Origin: an uncultured Bacteroidales bacterium
GTDB lineage: Bacteria; Bacteroidota; Bacteroidia; Bacteroidales; WCHB1-69
Reading direction: 5' to 3'
NCBI GenBank assembly: GCA_937949745.1
Contig: CALECM010000048.1
Coordinates: forward strand, 1 to 64,000
Length of the DNA: 64,000 nt
Shown here piece by piece: positions 45,033 to 55,893 of the stretch; positions within the stretch are counted from its first letter, which is position 1; every line of letters starts with the position of its first letter. Below the pieces are notes generated by a model, which worked only from the letters and a program-made list of their open reading frames with translations, did not search any database and had not been told where the DNA came from. The translations under genes were made by a program, and so were the position numbers.

Positions 45033-46070
45033 ATGAGATTTTATACCATCATCCTGATGTTCCTCCTTTTACCGTTTACTTTAAACGCGCAATCCGATAC
45101 ATTAAACAGGACGGATAGCCGTGGCCGTAAACAGGGATACTGGAAGAAATATGAAAAAGATAAACTTCAATACGAAGGACAATTCATTGATGATGTTCCG
45201 TCGGGACTTTTCATTTATTATCACGATAACGGCAACCAAAAAAGCCGCAGCCGTTTCATACAGGGAACCTATAAGGTGGAAACGGTTATGTATGATCTCA
45301 ACGGAAAGAAATCCGCCGAAGGGATTTATATAGACCAACTGAAAGACGGTACCTGGAAATATTACGCGCCGAACAGTACGCTTATTAAAGTTGAAAATTA
45401 CAGCAAAGGTATTAAAAACGGCCTCTGGCAAACTTTTTCTCCCCAAAGCGGGGTATTATTACTGGAAGAAAATTATACCGGAGGAAAACTTAACGGAGAA
45501 CAGAAAACTTATTTTACCACCGGAGAACTTAATACCCGGATTCCCTATATCGACGGCAGAAGAAACGGAATGTCGGAAAGCTTTTTCCCGGGAGAGATAC
45601 TTTCCACCAAAGGCATGTACTACCAGAACCACAGGACAGGCAACTGGGATTATTATGATGAAACCGGAAAACTCAGGAAAAGTACGGAATATGAAAAAGA
45701 CCGTCCGGTTAAATCTTATCTTTATTTATACAATGGTTCCCATGCCCAGAAGATCAATCAGGACCTCTTCGCTTACGTGCAAAAGACCGGGGAAAATAAA
45801 ATAACGTTAGTGACGAAAAACGATAAGAGCCAAACTTTTACCGAAGATTACCAATCCCTTCTTTCCTGGCTGGATTTGGTTTACTTTACACCTGTATCCC
45901 CTTCGGTTACGGCTTCTTACGATATATTGACGGGCTATGAAGAAGTAGATGATGATACCGTAAAAGTGAAGATGCGCCCTTCTCCTTCCCCGGAAGTTTT
46001 AGCGAAAGGCGATTATGCCAAAATTGTAAAAAGAATATTTAACAGGGAATTACCGGTAGAAGAAGAATAA
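45033..46070 (+). CDS. YwqK/MORN-repeat exported protein
   Basis: 345 residues from the ATG at 45033; an upstream ATG at 45006 lies within the promoter spacer. A signal peptide (about 1-20, ending LNAQ) precedes about eight MORN-like repeats (GYWKKYEK, GLFIYYHDNG, GTWKYYAPN, GLWQTFSPQ, GNWDYYDETG). These resemble YwqK-type antitoxin and other surface MORN proteins. It ends 3 bp before the convergent AroB stop. The antitoxin annotation of this family is not supported by any adjacent toxin gene here. Confidence 0.85.
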   Translation: MRFYTIILMFLLLPFTLNAQSDTLNRTDSRGRKQGYWKKYEKDKLQYEGQFIDDVPSGLFIYYHDNGNQKSRSRFIQGTYKVETVMYDLNGKKSAEGIYIDQLKDGTWKYYAPNSTLIKVENYSKGIKNGLWQTFSPQSGVLLLEENYTGGKLNGEQKTYFTTGELNTRIPYIDGRRNGMSESFFPGEILSTKGMYYQNHRTGNWDYYDETGKLRKSTEYEKDRPVKSYLYLYNGSHAQKINQDLFAYVQKTGENKITLVTKNDKSQTFTEDYQSLLSWLDLVYFTPVSPSVTASYDILTGYEEVDDDTVKVKMRPSPSPEVLAKGDYAKIVKRIFNRELPVEEE

Positions 46071-46073
46071 AGA

Positions 46074-47132
46074 TCATGCATATAGAAAATCAAGACTTTC
46101 CTCCACTTCTCCGGTAGTCGTAATCTGATTGGGTATAGCTTCCCCGATTTTTTTCAATAGCGTAATATTGATTTTATTTCCGCTGTTTTTCTTATCCGAC
46201 TTCAATAATTCCGAAATGGACCGGCGGTCTTCTCCGGATAAAGACGGCAACGTATAAAATCTTATGATAACCTCTTTGATTTCCTTTGCGGTTTCCAGCG
46301 AAATAAACCGATGGAGATAAGAGATATAGGCTTCGCAGCAAATACCCAGAGCCACCGCATGGCCATGATTAAGAGGCATTTGTCCGGAAAGGGAATTCCC
46401 TTCGAGGGCGTGGCCTACCGTATGGCCGAAATTTAAAATGCGCCTTTCTCCCATATCATAAAGATCCCGCTTAACGATATTATTTTTAAACTCCAGAGCC
46501 GATCCGAACCATTCCGGTTCCATGTTGTCGTAGTTGATTTCCGGCAAAGAGCGTAGCTGCGTCCATAGCGGAATATCATGGATAAGCGCATATTTGATCA
46601 ATTCCCCGAAGCCATTAAGTATATCGGAATACTCCAGGGTAGTAAGGAATACGGGGTCAACAAAAACCTCATCAGGTAAATATATCGTACCGATGCCGTT
46701 TTTAATACCGTTAAAATTAATCGCGGTTTTTCCTCCTACGGAGGCATCTATCATCGCTAATAAAGTAGTAGGAACGTTAATATAAGAAACCCCCCTTTTG
46801 TAGGTGGAAGCCGCAAATCCCCCTAAGTCGCTGACCATACCGCCTCCCCAATTGATGATTAAAGCATTTTTGTCTACCTGCTCACGGAACATCAGATCCC
46901 ATATTTCTTTTACTTCCTCAATATTCTTTTTTCTTTCATCGACATTTACCAGATAGTAATGAACCGGAACGCCAGCTTCAAAATTATATTTAAAACGTGG
47001 AAAGAGCTGGGCTACCTTAATATCCGCAATAATGACCAAAGAGGAAAATTCTTTCCCTTCAAGATAAGAGTCGAACTTAATTTTAAAAGGACGGTAATCT
47101 TTACAGAGTTGATCGAATTCCATTCTATTCAA
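46074..47132 (-). CDS. aroB: 3-dehydroquinate synthase
   Basis: 352 residues, the usual length. Catalyses conversion of DAHP to 3-dehydroquinate, the second step of the shikimate pathway. The conserved blocks are visible: GGGMVSDLGGFAASTYKRG, NVPTTLLAMIDASVGGKTAIN, and a late NFGHTVGHALE that carries the metal-binding His residues. The start is the ATG at 47132 (MNRMEF); 47123 is an in-frame alternative. It stops next to the YwqK gene. A TATTTTTG box lies at 47155-47162. Confidence 0.97.
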   Translation of the reverse strand: MNRMEFDQLCKDYRPFKIKFDSYLEGKEFSSLVIIADIKVAQLFPRFKYNFEAGVPVHYYLVNVDERKKNIEEVKEIWDLMFREQVDKNALIINWGGGMVSDLGGFAASTYKRGVSYINVPTTLLAMIDASVGGKTAINFNGIKNGIGTIYLPDEVFVDPVFLTTLEYSDILNGFGELIKYALIHDIPLWTQLRSLPEINYDNMEPEWFGSALEFKNNIVKRDLYDMGERRILNFGHTVGHALEGNSLSGQMPLNHGHAVALGICCEAYISYLHRFISLETAKEIKEVIIRFYTLPSLSGEDRRSISELLKSDKKNSGNKINITLLKKIGEAIPNQITTTGEVEESLDFLYA

Positions 47133-47154
47133 TATGATTAGGGAAACGCAAAAT

Positions 47155-47162
47155 CAAAAATA
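47155..47162 (-). promoter_or_regulatory. -7 box for aroB
   Basis: Minus-strand TATTTTTG, an exact TAnnTTTG match, 23 bp before the ATG at 47132. Confidence 0.45.
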
Positions 47163-47204
47163 GGAAAAATTTGCCAATAAAAAACAGAGAATAAAATAAT
47201 ATTG

Positions 47205-47212
47205 TAAATTTG
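47205..47212 (+). promoter_or_regulatory. -7 box for LutA-like gene
   Basis: Plus-strand TAAATTTG, an exact TAnnTTTG match, 25 bp before the ATG at 47238, and divergent from the aroB box about 45 bp away. Confidence 0.45.
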
Positions 47213-47237
47213 CAACTTCTTAAAAAACGTGAAAAAA

Positions 47238-47981
47238 ATGTCTTCCCTGCAAACCCAGCATACCGTTAATGTATTTATACCCTGCTCCATGGACATGTTT
47301 AGTCCGGCAATTCCTTACAGTGTCATGCAGGTATTGGAAAAACTGGGAGAAAAATGCTATTATAACGAAGAATCGACCTGCTGCGGCAGAAAATTTTATA
47401 TGGAAGGTGCCATTGAATGCGCCAAACAGTTGGGTGAGAAATTAATGTCTGAATATAACCCTAAATATCCCATCGTAATACCTTCGGCCGCATGTGTAGG
47501 ACATATCAAAAACTATTACAAAAAATTATTTGAGAATGTTTCGGTTCCCGCCGAGCTGAAAATGTTCACCCAAAATGTATATGAACTTTGTGATTATATC
47601 GTCAATGTAAAAAAAGTAACCGACCTTGGTAATCGCTTCAGCCACCGGGTATTCTATTTCAAATCCTGTTCGGCACGGAATTTATACAAACTCGGAAACG
47701 AACCGGAGATACTCTTGTCCAATACAAAAGGACTGGACCTGCTTACGGATCCGGATATGTTGGATTGTTGTTCCGCCAACGGCAGGTTCGGCATGGCCAA
47801 TACGGCGACATCCGACAGGATGCTGGAGAAAATCATTAACAGGATGTATAATATGGGAGCCCAGTATGTCACCTCGACGGATATACACTGTTTACAATAT
47901 ATGGATTCCTTTATCCAATCCCAGGGGATTGGAATCGAGGTAATCCATATTGCTGATATTTTGGCCAGTGAGAACGACTAA
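47238..47981 (+). CDS. CCG-domain (LutA/YkgE-like) Fe-S-binding protein
   Basis: 247 residues from the ATG at 47238; an upstream GTG at 47229 would add MKK. Two CCG-type halves are visible: CSMDMF then ESTCCGRKF in the first, and KSCSARN then DCCSANGRF in the second. They match the LutA/YkgE subunit family of lactate-utilisation and related oxidoreductases. The second half has CCSANG in place of CCG. LutB and LutC partners are not adjacent. It may act with a distant partner. The gene runs convergent to clpC, sharing a stop-codon palindrome. Confidence 0.88.
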   Translation: MSSLQTQHTVNVFIPCSMDMFSPAIPYSVMQVLEKLGEKCYYNEESTCCGRKFYMEGAIECAKQLGEKLMSEYNPKYPIVIPSAACVGHIKNYYKKLFENVSVPAELKMFTQNVYELCDYIVNVKKVTDLGNRFSHRVFYFKSCSARNLYKLGNEPEILLSNTKGLDLLTDPDMLDCCSANGRFGMANTATSDRMLEKIINRMYNMGAQYVTSTDIHCLQYMDSFIQSQGIGIEVIHIADILASEND

Positions 47982-47987
47982 CCCTGG

Positions 47988-47994
<7 letters not shown>
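47975..47994. terminator. Palindrome spanning both convergent stop codons
   Basis: CGACTAACC-CT-GGTTAGTCG is a 9-bp perfect inverted repeat with a 2-nt centre. TAA of the LutA-like gene (47979-47981) lies in one arm and TAA of clpC (minus, 47988-47990) in the other. It may act as a compact bidirectional terminator; no T-run follows. Confidence 0.55.
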
Positions 47995-50525
<2,531 letters not shown>

Positions 50526-50544
50526 AATAATTTTAAGTTTTTTG

Positions 50545-50552
50545 CAAAAATA
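50545..50552 (-). promoter_or_regulatory. -7 box for clpC
   Basis: Minus-strand TATTTTTG, an exact TAnnTTTG match, 20 bp before the ATG at 50525. Confidence 0.45.
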
Positions 50553-50863
50553 CAAATTCATATTTTTACTCTATGTAGATTAACGTAAAAATCTTTTTCT
50601 TGTTTGATATTTCTAAAAAAAATTATATGATGACATAATTGGAATATTTCACTAACGATTTTGGTGATATCTAATTGCAGATCTTCACCTTGATCATTGA
50701 ACGGGAAAATGAAGGGAACACCGAAAAACCTAATGCGGATCCGGGAAAGGTATCTTATTAAATCGGGAACGTTGAACTACATCATTCCGGATGATTTTTT
50801 ATAGCCGGGTCCGCTTATTTTATGAAATTAAAACCATTCATTTTATGGATGAGAAACATTTTT

Positions 50864-50871
50864 TATATTTG
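50864..50871 (+). promoter_or_regulatory. -7 box for HlyD-ABC operon
   Basis: Plus-strand TATATTTG, an exact TAnnTTTG match, with a TTTA about 18 bp upstream as a weak -33. Leader to 51002 about 125 nt. Confidence 0.45.
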
Positions 50872-51001
50872 CAAGCGCTTAAAAGTTTTAAACCTAAACT
50901 TTTTAACATTTTAAATACGCTTACGAATAAGAACTTAGGATATCGTATTCAGTATAATTGTAAATATGGATCCGGATATATTTTAAAAAATCTTCCTAAA
51001 A

Positions 51002-51904
51002 ATGCAAAAAACATTCCCTTTTATAGGCCTTCTGTTTATTATCATTACATTTTTCTCCTGTAATAACGGCAAAGGTGATGCCGACGCTTACGGTGTTTTC
51101 GAAGCTACGGAGATCGTGGTTTCTTCAGAAAATAACGGGAAATTACTCTATTTCAACATCGAAGAGGGCAATATTTACCAGAAAGGCGAAGAGGTGGGCT
51201 GTATCGACACTTTTCAATTATACCTTCAAATCAGGCAATTGGAATCATCCATCAGAGCTGCGTTGGCACGCCGTCCCGATATGCCTGCACAGATACAGGC
51301 CATGCAAACCAAACTGTCGACATTGGAAAAAGAAAGAACCAGAGTCGCCAATCTCGTCGAGGCGAACGCCGCTTCCACCAAACAACTGGATGACGTAAAT
51401 GCCGAGATTAATATTACGATAAGCCAGATCGAAGCTACCAAATCAAATCTCAGCACCCAATCCCAATCGATATTGGAAGAAGTGGAAGCCATGCGGTTCC
51501 AGAAACTGCAATTGGAAGACGCACTGGCCAAATGTAAAATCAAAGCTCCGATAACCGGTTCGGTACTGAAAAAATATATAGAGCCCAATGAACTCGTATT
51601 CCAGGGAAAACCTCTTTTCAAGATAGCGGACCTGACCAATATGTTTATTAAAGTATACGTTACGGAAGATATGCTTTCTTCTTTACGGCTGGGACAGGAT
51701 GTCGAGATCCGTATGGACGCGCCGGAAGGAACGCAGAAAGTTTTTTCCGGTAATATCTCCTGGATCTCGCCCAAAGCCGAGTTTACTCCTAAAATGATCC
51801 AGACCAAGAAGGAACGGGTCAACCTGGTTTACGCCGTCAGGATTTCTTTTGAAAATGACGGCAGCGCCAAGATAGGCATGCCTGGGGACGTGACTTTTAA
51901 ATAG
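51002..51904 (+). CDS. HlyD-family periplasmic adaptor (YbhG-like), lipoprotein
   Basis: 300 residues. The lipoprotein signal ends FFSC (Cys20). Then come a lipoyl half, a long coiled-coil hairpin (about 75-165, with KLSTLEKERTRV and TISQIEATKSNL), second lipoyl half, and a beta-barrel. It is the adaptor of an ABC efflux system whose two ATPases and two permeases follow in the same order as ybhGFSR. It spans the periplasm and may reach an outer-membrane partner. Confidence 0.93.
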   Translation: MQKTFPFIGLLFIIITFFSCNNGKGDADAYGVFEATEIVVSSENNGKLLYFNIEEGNIYQKGEEVGCIDTFQLYLQIRQLESSIRAALARRPDMPAQIQAMQTKLSTLEKERTRVANLVEANAASTKQLDDVNAEINITISQIEATKSNLSTQSQSILEEVEAMRFQKLQLEDALAKCKIKAPITGSVLKKYIEPNELVFQGKPLFKIADLTNMFIKVYVTEDMLSSLRLGQDVEIRMDAPEGTQKVFSGNISWISPKAEFTPKMIQTKKERVNLVYAVRISFENDGSAKIGMPGDVTFK

Positions 51905-51910
51905 TTCAAT

Positions 51911-52837
51911 ATGGAAGCCATCAATATTGAGCACCTCAACAAATGCTATTCGGATAAAGTTGCGGCCCTGAAAGATATTACTTTCAATGTTCGTTGCGGA
52001 GAGATATTCGGACTTGTGGGCCCGGACGGCGCGGGAAAAACCACGTTGTTCAATATACTGACGACCCTTCTTTTTTCCGACTCGGGAAAAATCACTCTCC
52101 TGGGATTGGATATTGAAGAAGATTATTTGCAGGTACGTAAGATTATCGGTTACCTTCCCGGTACATTTTCCCTCTACCCGGATCTTACCGTAGAAGAGAA
52201 TCTTACTTTTTTCGCTACCATGTACAAAAGTAAGGTATCCGAAAACATGCCGATGATCAGGCCTATATGGAAACAACTGGTCCCTTTTAAAAACCGTCGC
52301 GCGGGAAAATTATCGGGCGGAATGAAACAAAAGCTGGCCCTTTGCTGCGCGCTGATCCATAAACCGGAAATCCTTTTCCTGGACGAGCCTACTACCGGCG
52401 TGGACCCGGTATCCAGAAAGGAGTTCTGGGATATTCTGAAAAATATACAGAAACAGGAAATCACGGTAGTCGTATCCACGCCTTACATGGATGAAGCCAC
52501 GCGCTGCGACCGCATCGCACTTATTCAGGAAGGAGAGATCATCAAAATAAATTCCCCGGCCCAGATCATCAAGGATTTTTCAGGTCACCTGTATACTTTA
52601 AAAGCCCCGGCTATTTTCGATTTATTGAAAACGATGGAAAAATGTCCGCTATCCTGCAATTTTTATCCGTACGGAGAAAATATGCATGTTGTATTCGAAG
52701 AAGTAAACGACCATACGATAGAAGATTTTAAACGTTTTCTGGATGAGAACCACCAGCAATACGAAGGCCTCAGGGAAATTGAACCGTCCATCGAAGACTG
52801 TTTTATCGAATTAATGGAAAAAAAAGAAAATGTATAG
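51911..52837 (+). CDS. ABC transporter ATP-binding protein (first of two)
   Basis: 308 residues. Walker A GPDGAGKT at 37-44, signature KLSGGMKQK, Walker B ILFLDEPTTGVD. A C-terminal extension (about 230-308) is typical of multidrug-type ATPases of the CcmA/NodI group. It begins 6 bp after the HlyD stop and overlaps the next gene by 8 bp. Together they correspond to the two halves of YbhF as separate proteins. Confidence 0.95.
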   Translation: MEAINIEHLNKCYSDKVAALKDITFNVRCGEIFGLVGPDGAGKTTLFNILTTLLFSDSGKITLLGLDIEEDYLQVRKIIGYLPGTFSLYPDLTVEENLTFFATMYKSKVSENMPMIRPIWKQLVPFKNRRAGKLSGGMKQKLALCCALIHKPEILFLDEPTTGVDPVSRKEFWDILKNIQKQEITVVVSTPYMDEATRCDRIALIQEGEIIKINSPAQIIKDFSGHLYTLKAPAIFDLLKTMEKCPLSCNFYPYGENMHVVFEEVNDHTIEDFKRFLDENHQQYEGLREIEPSIEDCFIELMEKKENV

Positions 52838-53549
52838 CATAGAAGTCGACCATCTCACTAAAATATTCGGTCAGTTTACCGCAGTTGACCAGATATCCTT
52901 CCAGGTTAAGAAAGGAGAGATTTTCGGTTTCCTTGGTGCGAACGGCGCGGGAAAGACCACGGCGATCAAAATGTTATGCGGACTACTGTTGCCCACGTCA
53001 GGAAAGGCTACCGTAGCCGGCTATGACGTGAAGACCCAATCCAAATATATTAAGAGGAATATCGGATACATGAGCCAGCGATTTTCGTTGTATAACGACC
53101 TGACTCTTTTCGAGAATATGCAGCTATACGGTACGATATACAAGATTCCCAAGGAGGAGTTAAAAGGAAGGATTTATGCCAGCCTTGAAGAACTTGATAT
53201 GGCCGACCGTGCCAACAAACTAGTACAATCCATTCCATTGGGCTGGAAACAGAAACTTGCATTTGCCACCGCCTTGCTTCACCATCCCAAGATCGTGTTT
53301 CTGGACGAGCCCACCAGCGGGGTCGATCCTATTGTAAGGCGCGAATTCTGGAACCTGATCTACAACGCCGCTTCCAAAGGCGTAACCATATTCGTAACCA
53401 CTCATTATATGGACGAAGCCGAGTATTGCGAACGGATTTCCATTATGTCGCACGGACAATTAAAAATTATCGGAACACCCGACGACATCAAAGCCGAAAT
53501 GGGTGTCTCGTCTATTGAAGAAGTATTCGGCAAATTCGTAACCCGGTAA
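52830..53549 (+). CDS. ABC transporter ATP-binding protein (second of two)
   Basis: 239 residues. Walker A GANGAGKT at 37-44 and Walker B IVFLDEPTSGVD. The signature motif is replaced by IPLGWKQK, so the LSGG part is degenerate, as in the C-terminal half of YbhF-type ATPases. The partner's full LSGGM motif would complete one of the two sites. It overlaps the previous gene by 8 bp and precedes the first permease by 10 bp. Confidence 0.94.
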   Translation: MYSIEVDHLTKIFGQFTAVDQISFQVKKGEIFGFLGANGAGKTTAIKMLCGLLLPTSGKATVAGYDVKTQSKYIKRNIGYMSQRFSLYNDLTLFENMQLYGTIYKIPKEELKGRIYASLEELDMADRANKLVQSIPLGWKQKLAFATALLHHPKIVFLDEPTSGVDPIVRREFWNLIYNAASKGVTIFVTTHYMDEAEYCERISIMSHGQLKIIGTPDDIKAEMGVSSIEEVFGKFVTR

Positions 53550-53559
53550 AGATCCGCTT

Positions 53560-54663
53560 ATGAAAGAATTGATGGTCATATTGAGAAAAGAGTTTATCCA
53601 CATATTGCGGGATCGGGTGACGCTTTTCCTGGTGCTTTCCATGCCCATCGTGCTGGTATTGTTGTTCGGGTTTACGATCAGTACGGAAATAAGAAATGCC
53701 AAGATCTCAGTTCTGGACCAGGCCAAAGACCGTGAATCCCAGGCTTTAATAGAAAAGATCGGGGCGTCGGGCTATTTCCAGCTGGTCTCTTTTCCTGACA
53801 ATGAAGCCGAGATCGACCATGATTTTAAAAATAAGAATGTAAAGCTTGCCCTGATCATCCCGGGCAACTTTGAGGAATTATTAGCTAAAGAACAGGCGGT
53901 AACCCTGCAGGTTATCAGCGACGTATCGGACCTTAACGTAGCTTCCATACTCAATAATTATATCCGGGCTGTTTTGCAGGATTATATCATGGAATATAAC
54001 GAGACCACTTCCCTTCCTTTTGATATTTCCATCAAGATGTTGTATAATCCCGAATCCAACAGCGTCTATATGTTCGTACCGGGTATTATCACACTGATCA
54101 TGATCATTGTTACCGCCCTGATGTCATCTATAACCCTTTCCCGGGAAATGGAAACGGGCACCATGAATATGCTGCTTATCACCCCGGTAAAAAAAATCTA
54201 TGTGGTTATCGGAAAGATCATCCCTTATATGATCCTTTCCCTGCTATGTACGATCATCATTTTGATACTCAGCGTACTGGTTTTTAAAATGCCGATCGAG
54301 GGAAATCTCTTCCTGTTGCTGTTCCTGTGTGTGGTCTTTATGTTGACTTCTGCGGCTTTCGGACTGATGATCTCCGCGTTGGTAAAGACCCAGCTCGACG
54401 CGATGATGGTTACGATGATGGGACTATTTTTACCCACCGTACTTTTATCGGGTTTCCTTTTCCCGCTGGATAACATGCCCATGATCTTCCAGATCATCGC
54501 CGATATCTTCCCTGCCAAATGGTTCATTATCGCTTTGAAAGACGTTATGATCAAAGGATCGGGCTTAAGGGAAATCTGGCTTTATATGGTGATCCTTCTG
54601 GTTATGGCGATCGTTCTTATCTGGATCAGTTTATCACGAATAGACAAAAGGAGGAAAAAATGA
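53560..54663 (+). CDS. ABC-2 type permease (YbhS-like)
   Basis: 367 residues. One N-terminal membrane segment (about 25-45), a periplasmic domain (about 50-170), then five membrane segments, with the ABC-2 membrane signature around LSREMETGTMNMLLITPVKK. It forms the export channel with the next permease. Its stop overlaps the next start (ATGA at 54660-54663). Confidence 0.95.
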   Translation: MKELMVILRKEFIHILRDRVTLFLVLSMPIVLVLLFGFTISTEIRNAKISVLDQAKDRESQALIEKIGASGYFQLVSFPDNEAEIDHDFKNKNVKLALIIPGNFEELLAKEQAVTLQVISDVSDLNVASILNNYIRAVLQDYIMEYNETTSLPFDISIKMLYNPESNSVYMFVPGIITLIMIIVTALMSSITLSREMETGTMNMLLITPVKKIYVVIGKIIPYMILSLLCTIIILILSVLVFKMPIEGNLFLLLFLCVVFMLTSAAFGLMISALVKTQLDAMMVTMMGLFLPTVLLSGFLFPLDNMPMIFQIIADIFPAKWFIIALKDVMIKGSGLREIWLYMVILLVMAIVLIWISLSRIDKRRKK

Positions 54664-55775
54664 GAACGATACTGATGTTGATCAAAAAAGAGTTCCTGCA
54701 GGTTTTCCGGAACCCGTTGTTAAGGAGTATTCTCGTCGTAGCTCCCCTTGTACAGTTCGTTCTGTTTCCCTTTACAGCCGATTATGAAATAAAAATACTC
54801 AATATCGCTTTTATAGACCACGACCGTTCTTCCGTTACACAGGATATCATCACCGGTTTCAACGCATCCCCTTATTTTATTAACCACGGCATCGTTCCCT
54901 CTAAAAAAATAGCCGACGAGATGATGTTGAGGGATGAAATCGATTTTCTGATTGAATTTCCTCTGCACTTCGAGAAAGATATACTTAACAGCGAACATAC
55001 CGGTATCGCGATTACCGCCAATGCCATCAACAGCGTGAAAGCCGGCATCGGCACCGGTTATGTTCAAACGATTTTAACCGATTATATGGAGGATATAAGC
55101 CTCAACAGCGGTTATGATTTTAATAACGACGCGAAACTGTTCGTCACCAACATATACTGGTACAACGAACAGATGAATTATAAGAACCTCATTGTTCCGG
55201 GAATTCTCGTAATCCTCGTCACCCTGATCGGCGCTTATGTCACCGCCTTGAATATCGTTAGGGAAAAAGAGCTGGGTACCATCGAACAGATCAACGTAAC
55301 ACCGATTAAAAAATGGCAGTTTATCATCGGGAAAATGATTCCGTTCTGGGTATTGGGAATGGCTGAATTCATCATCGGTATCATTCTGATGAAACTTATT
55401 TTCGGAATCAGCGTGCAGGGTAGTATTCCTTTATTACTGGGCATTACTTCCATCTATCTTCTGGTAATGCTTGGACTGGGGTTTTTTATCTCAAGTATGG
55501 CGGAAAACCAGCTTCAGGCCATGTTTATCGTCTTTTTCCTGTTTATTGTTTTCGTATTGTTAAGCGGACTTTTCACGCCGACGGAAGGGATGCCGGAATG
55601 GGCCATCAAACTGAATTATTTCAATCCGTTATCATTCTTTATGGATATCATCAAAAGTATCGTATTGAAAGGAGGCGGAATATCGGATGTGAAATACCAG
55701 GTCATCGCTTTATCGGTGATGGCTGTCGTAATTGATACCGCGGCGATACTTTCTTACCGGGAAAGAAGCAAATGA
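54660..55775 (+). CDS. ABC-2 type permease (YbhR-like)
   Basis: 371 residues from the ATG at 54660; a longer open frame runs upstream inside the previous gene but is not real. Same layout as the previous permease: one N-terminal membrane segment, periplasmic domain, five C-terminal membrane segments with REKELGTIEQINVTPIKK. Last gene of the exporter operon, giving a full HlyD, two ATPases and two permeases set. Confidence 0.95.
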   Translation: MRTILMLIKKEFLQVFRNPLLRSILVVAPLVQFVLFPFTADYEIKILNIAFIDHDRSSVTQDIITGFNASPYFINHGIVPSKKIADEMMLRDEIDFLIEFPLHFEKDILNSEHTGIAITANAINSVKAGIGTGYVQTILTDYMEDISLNSGYDFNNDAKLFVTNIYWYNEQMNYKNLIVPGILVILVTLIGAYVTALNIVREKELGTIEQINVTPIKKWQFIIGKMIPFWVLGMAEFIIGIILMKLIFGISVQGSIPLLLGITSIYLLVMLGLGFFISSMAENQLQAMFIVFFLFIVFVLLSGLFTPTEGMPEWAIKLNYFNPLSFFMDIIKSIVLKGGGISDVKYQVIALSVMAVVIDTAAILSYRERSK

Positions 55776-55856
55776 TATATATCTCATCACTATAAAATTA
55801 CTTCCTGGGTAATAAATCAAATGTTTCGGGAAGTACATTTATAGATAATTTTTAGC

Positions 55857-55864
55857 TATTTTTG
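55857..55864 (+). promoter_or_regulatory. -7 box for dehydratase activase gene
   Basis: TATTTTTG, an exact TAnnTTTG match, 29 bp before the TTG start at 55894. An AGGGG purine block at 55880-55884 sits at ribosome-binding distance from that TTG. Confidence 0.5.
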
Positions 55865-55893
55865 CATGCCAAAAATGAAAAGGGGATATTATT

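Larger units (their letters stand above)
50526..51001. other. Divergent region between clpC and HlyD operon
   Basis: About 475 bp. It contains the -7 boxes of clpC (minus, 50545-50552) and of the HlyD operon (plus, 50864-50871). An open frame at 50791-51063 overlaps the HlyD start and runs over the predicted promoter, so I do not accept it as a gene. No other feature. Confidence 0.5.

Noticed and set aside
45102..45446. Minus-strand frame within the YwqK gene
   Set aside because: Shadow of a repetitive coding gene; no independent evidence.
45033..46070. Toxin-antitoxin pair with the neighbouring genes
   Set aside because: aroB and DUF2271 are not toxins; only the family name suggests an antitoxin.
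50791..51063. A 90-residue open frame before the HlyD gene
   Set aside because: It overlaps the HlyD start by 62 bp, begins upstream of the predicted promoter box, and has no recognisable family or signal.
54519..54659. Longer start for the second permease
   Set aside because: The extra region lies within the previous permease gene and encodes no membrane-protein-like sequence; the ATG at 54660 overlaps the previous stop as ATGA, a standard coupling.
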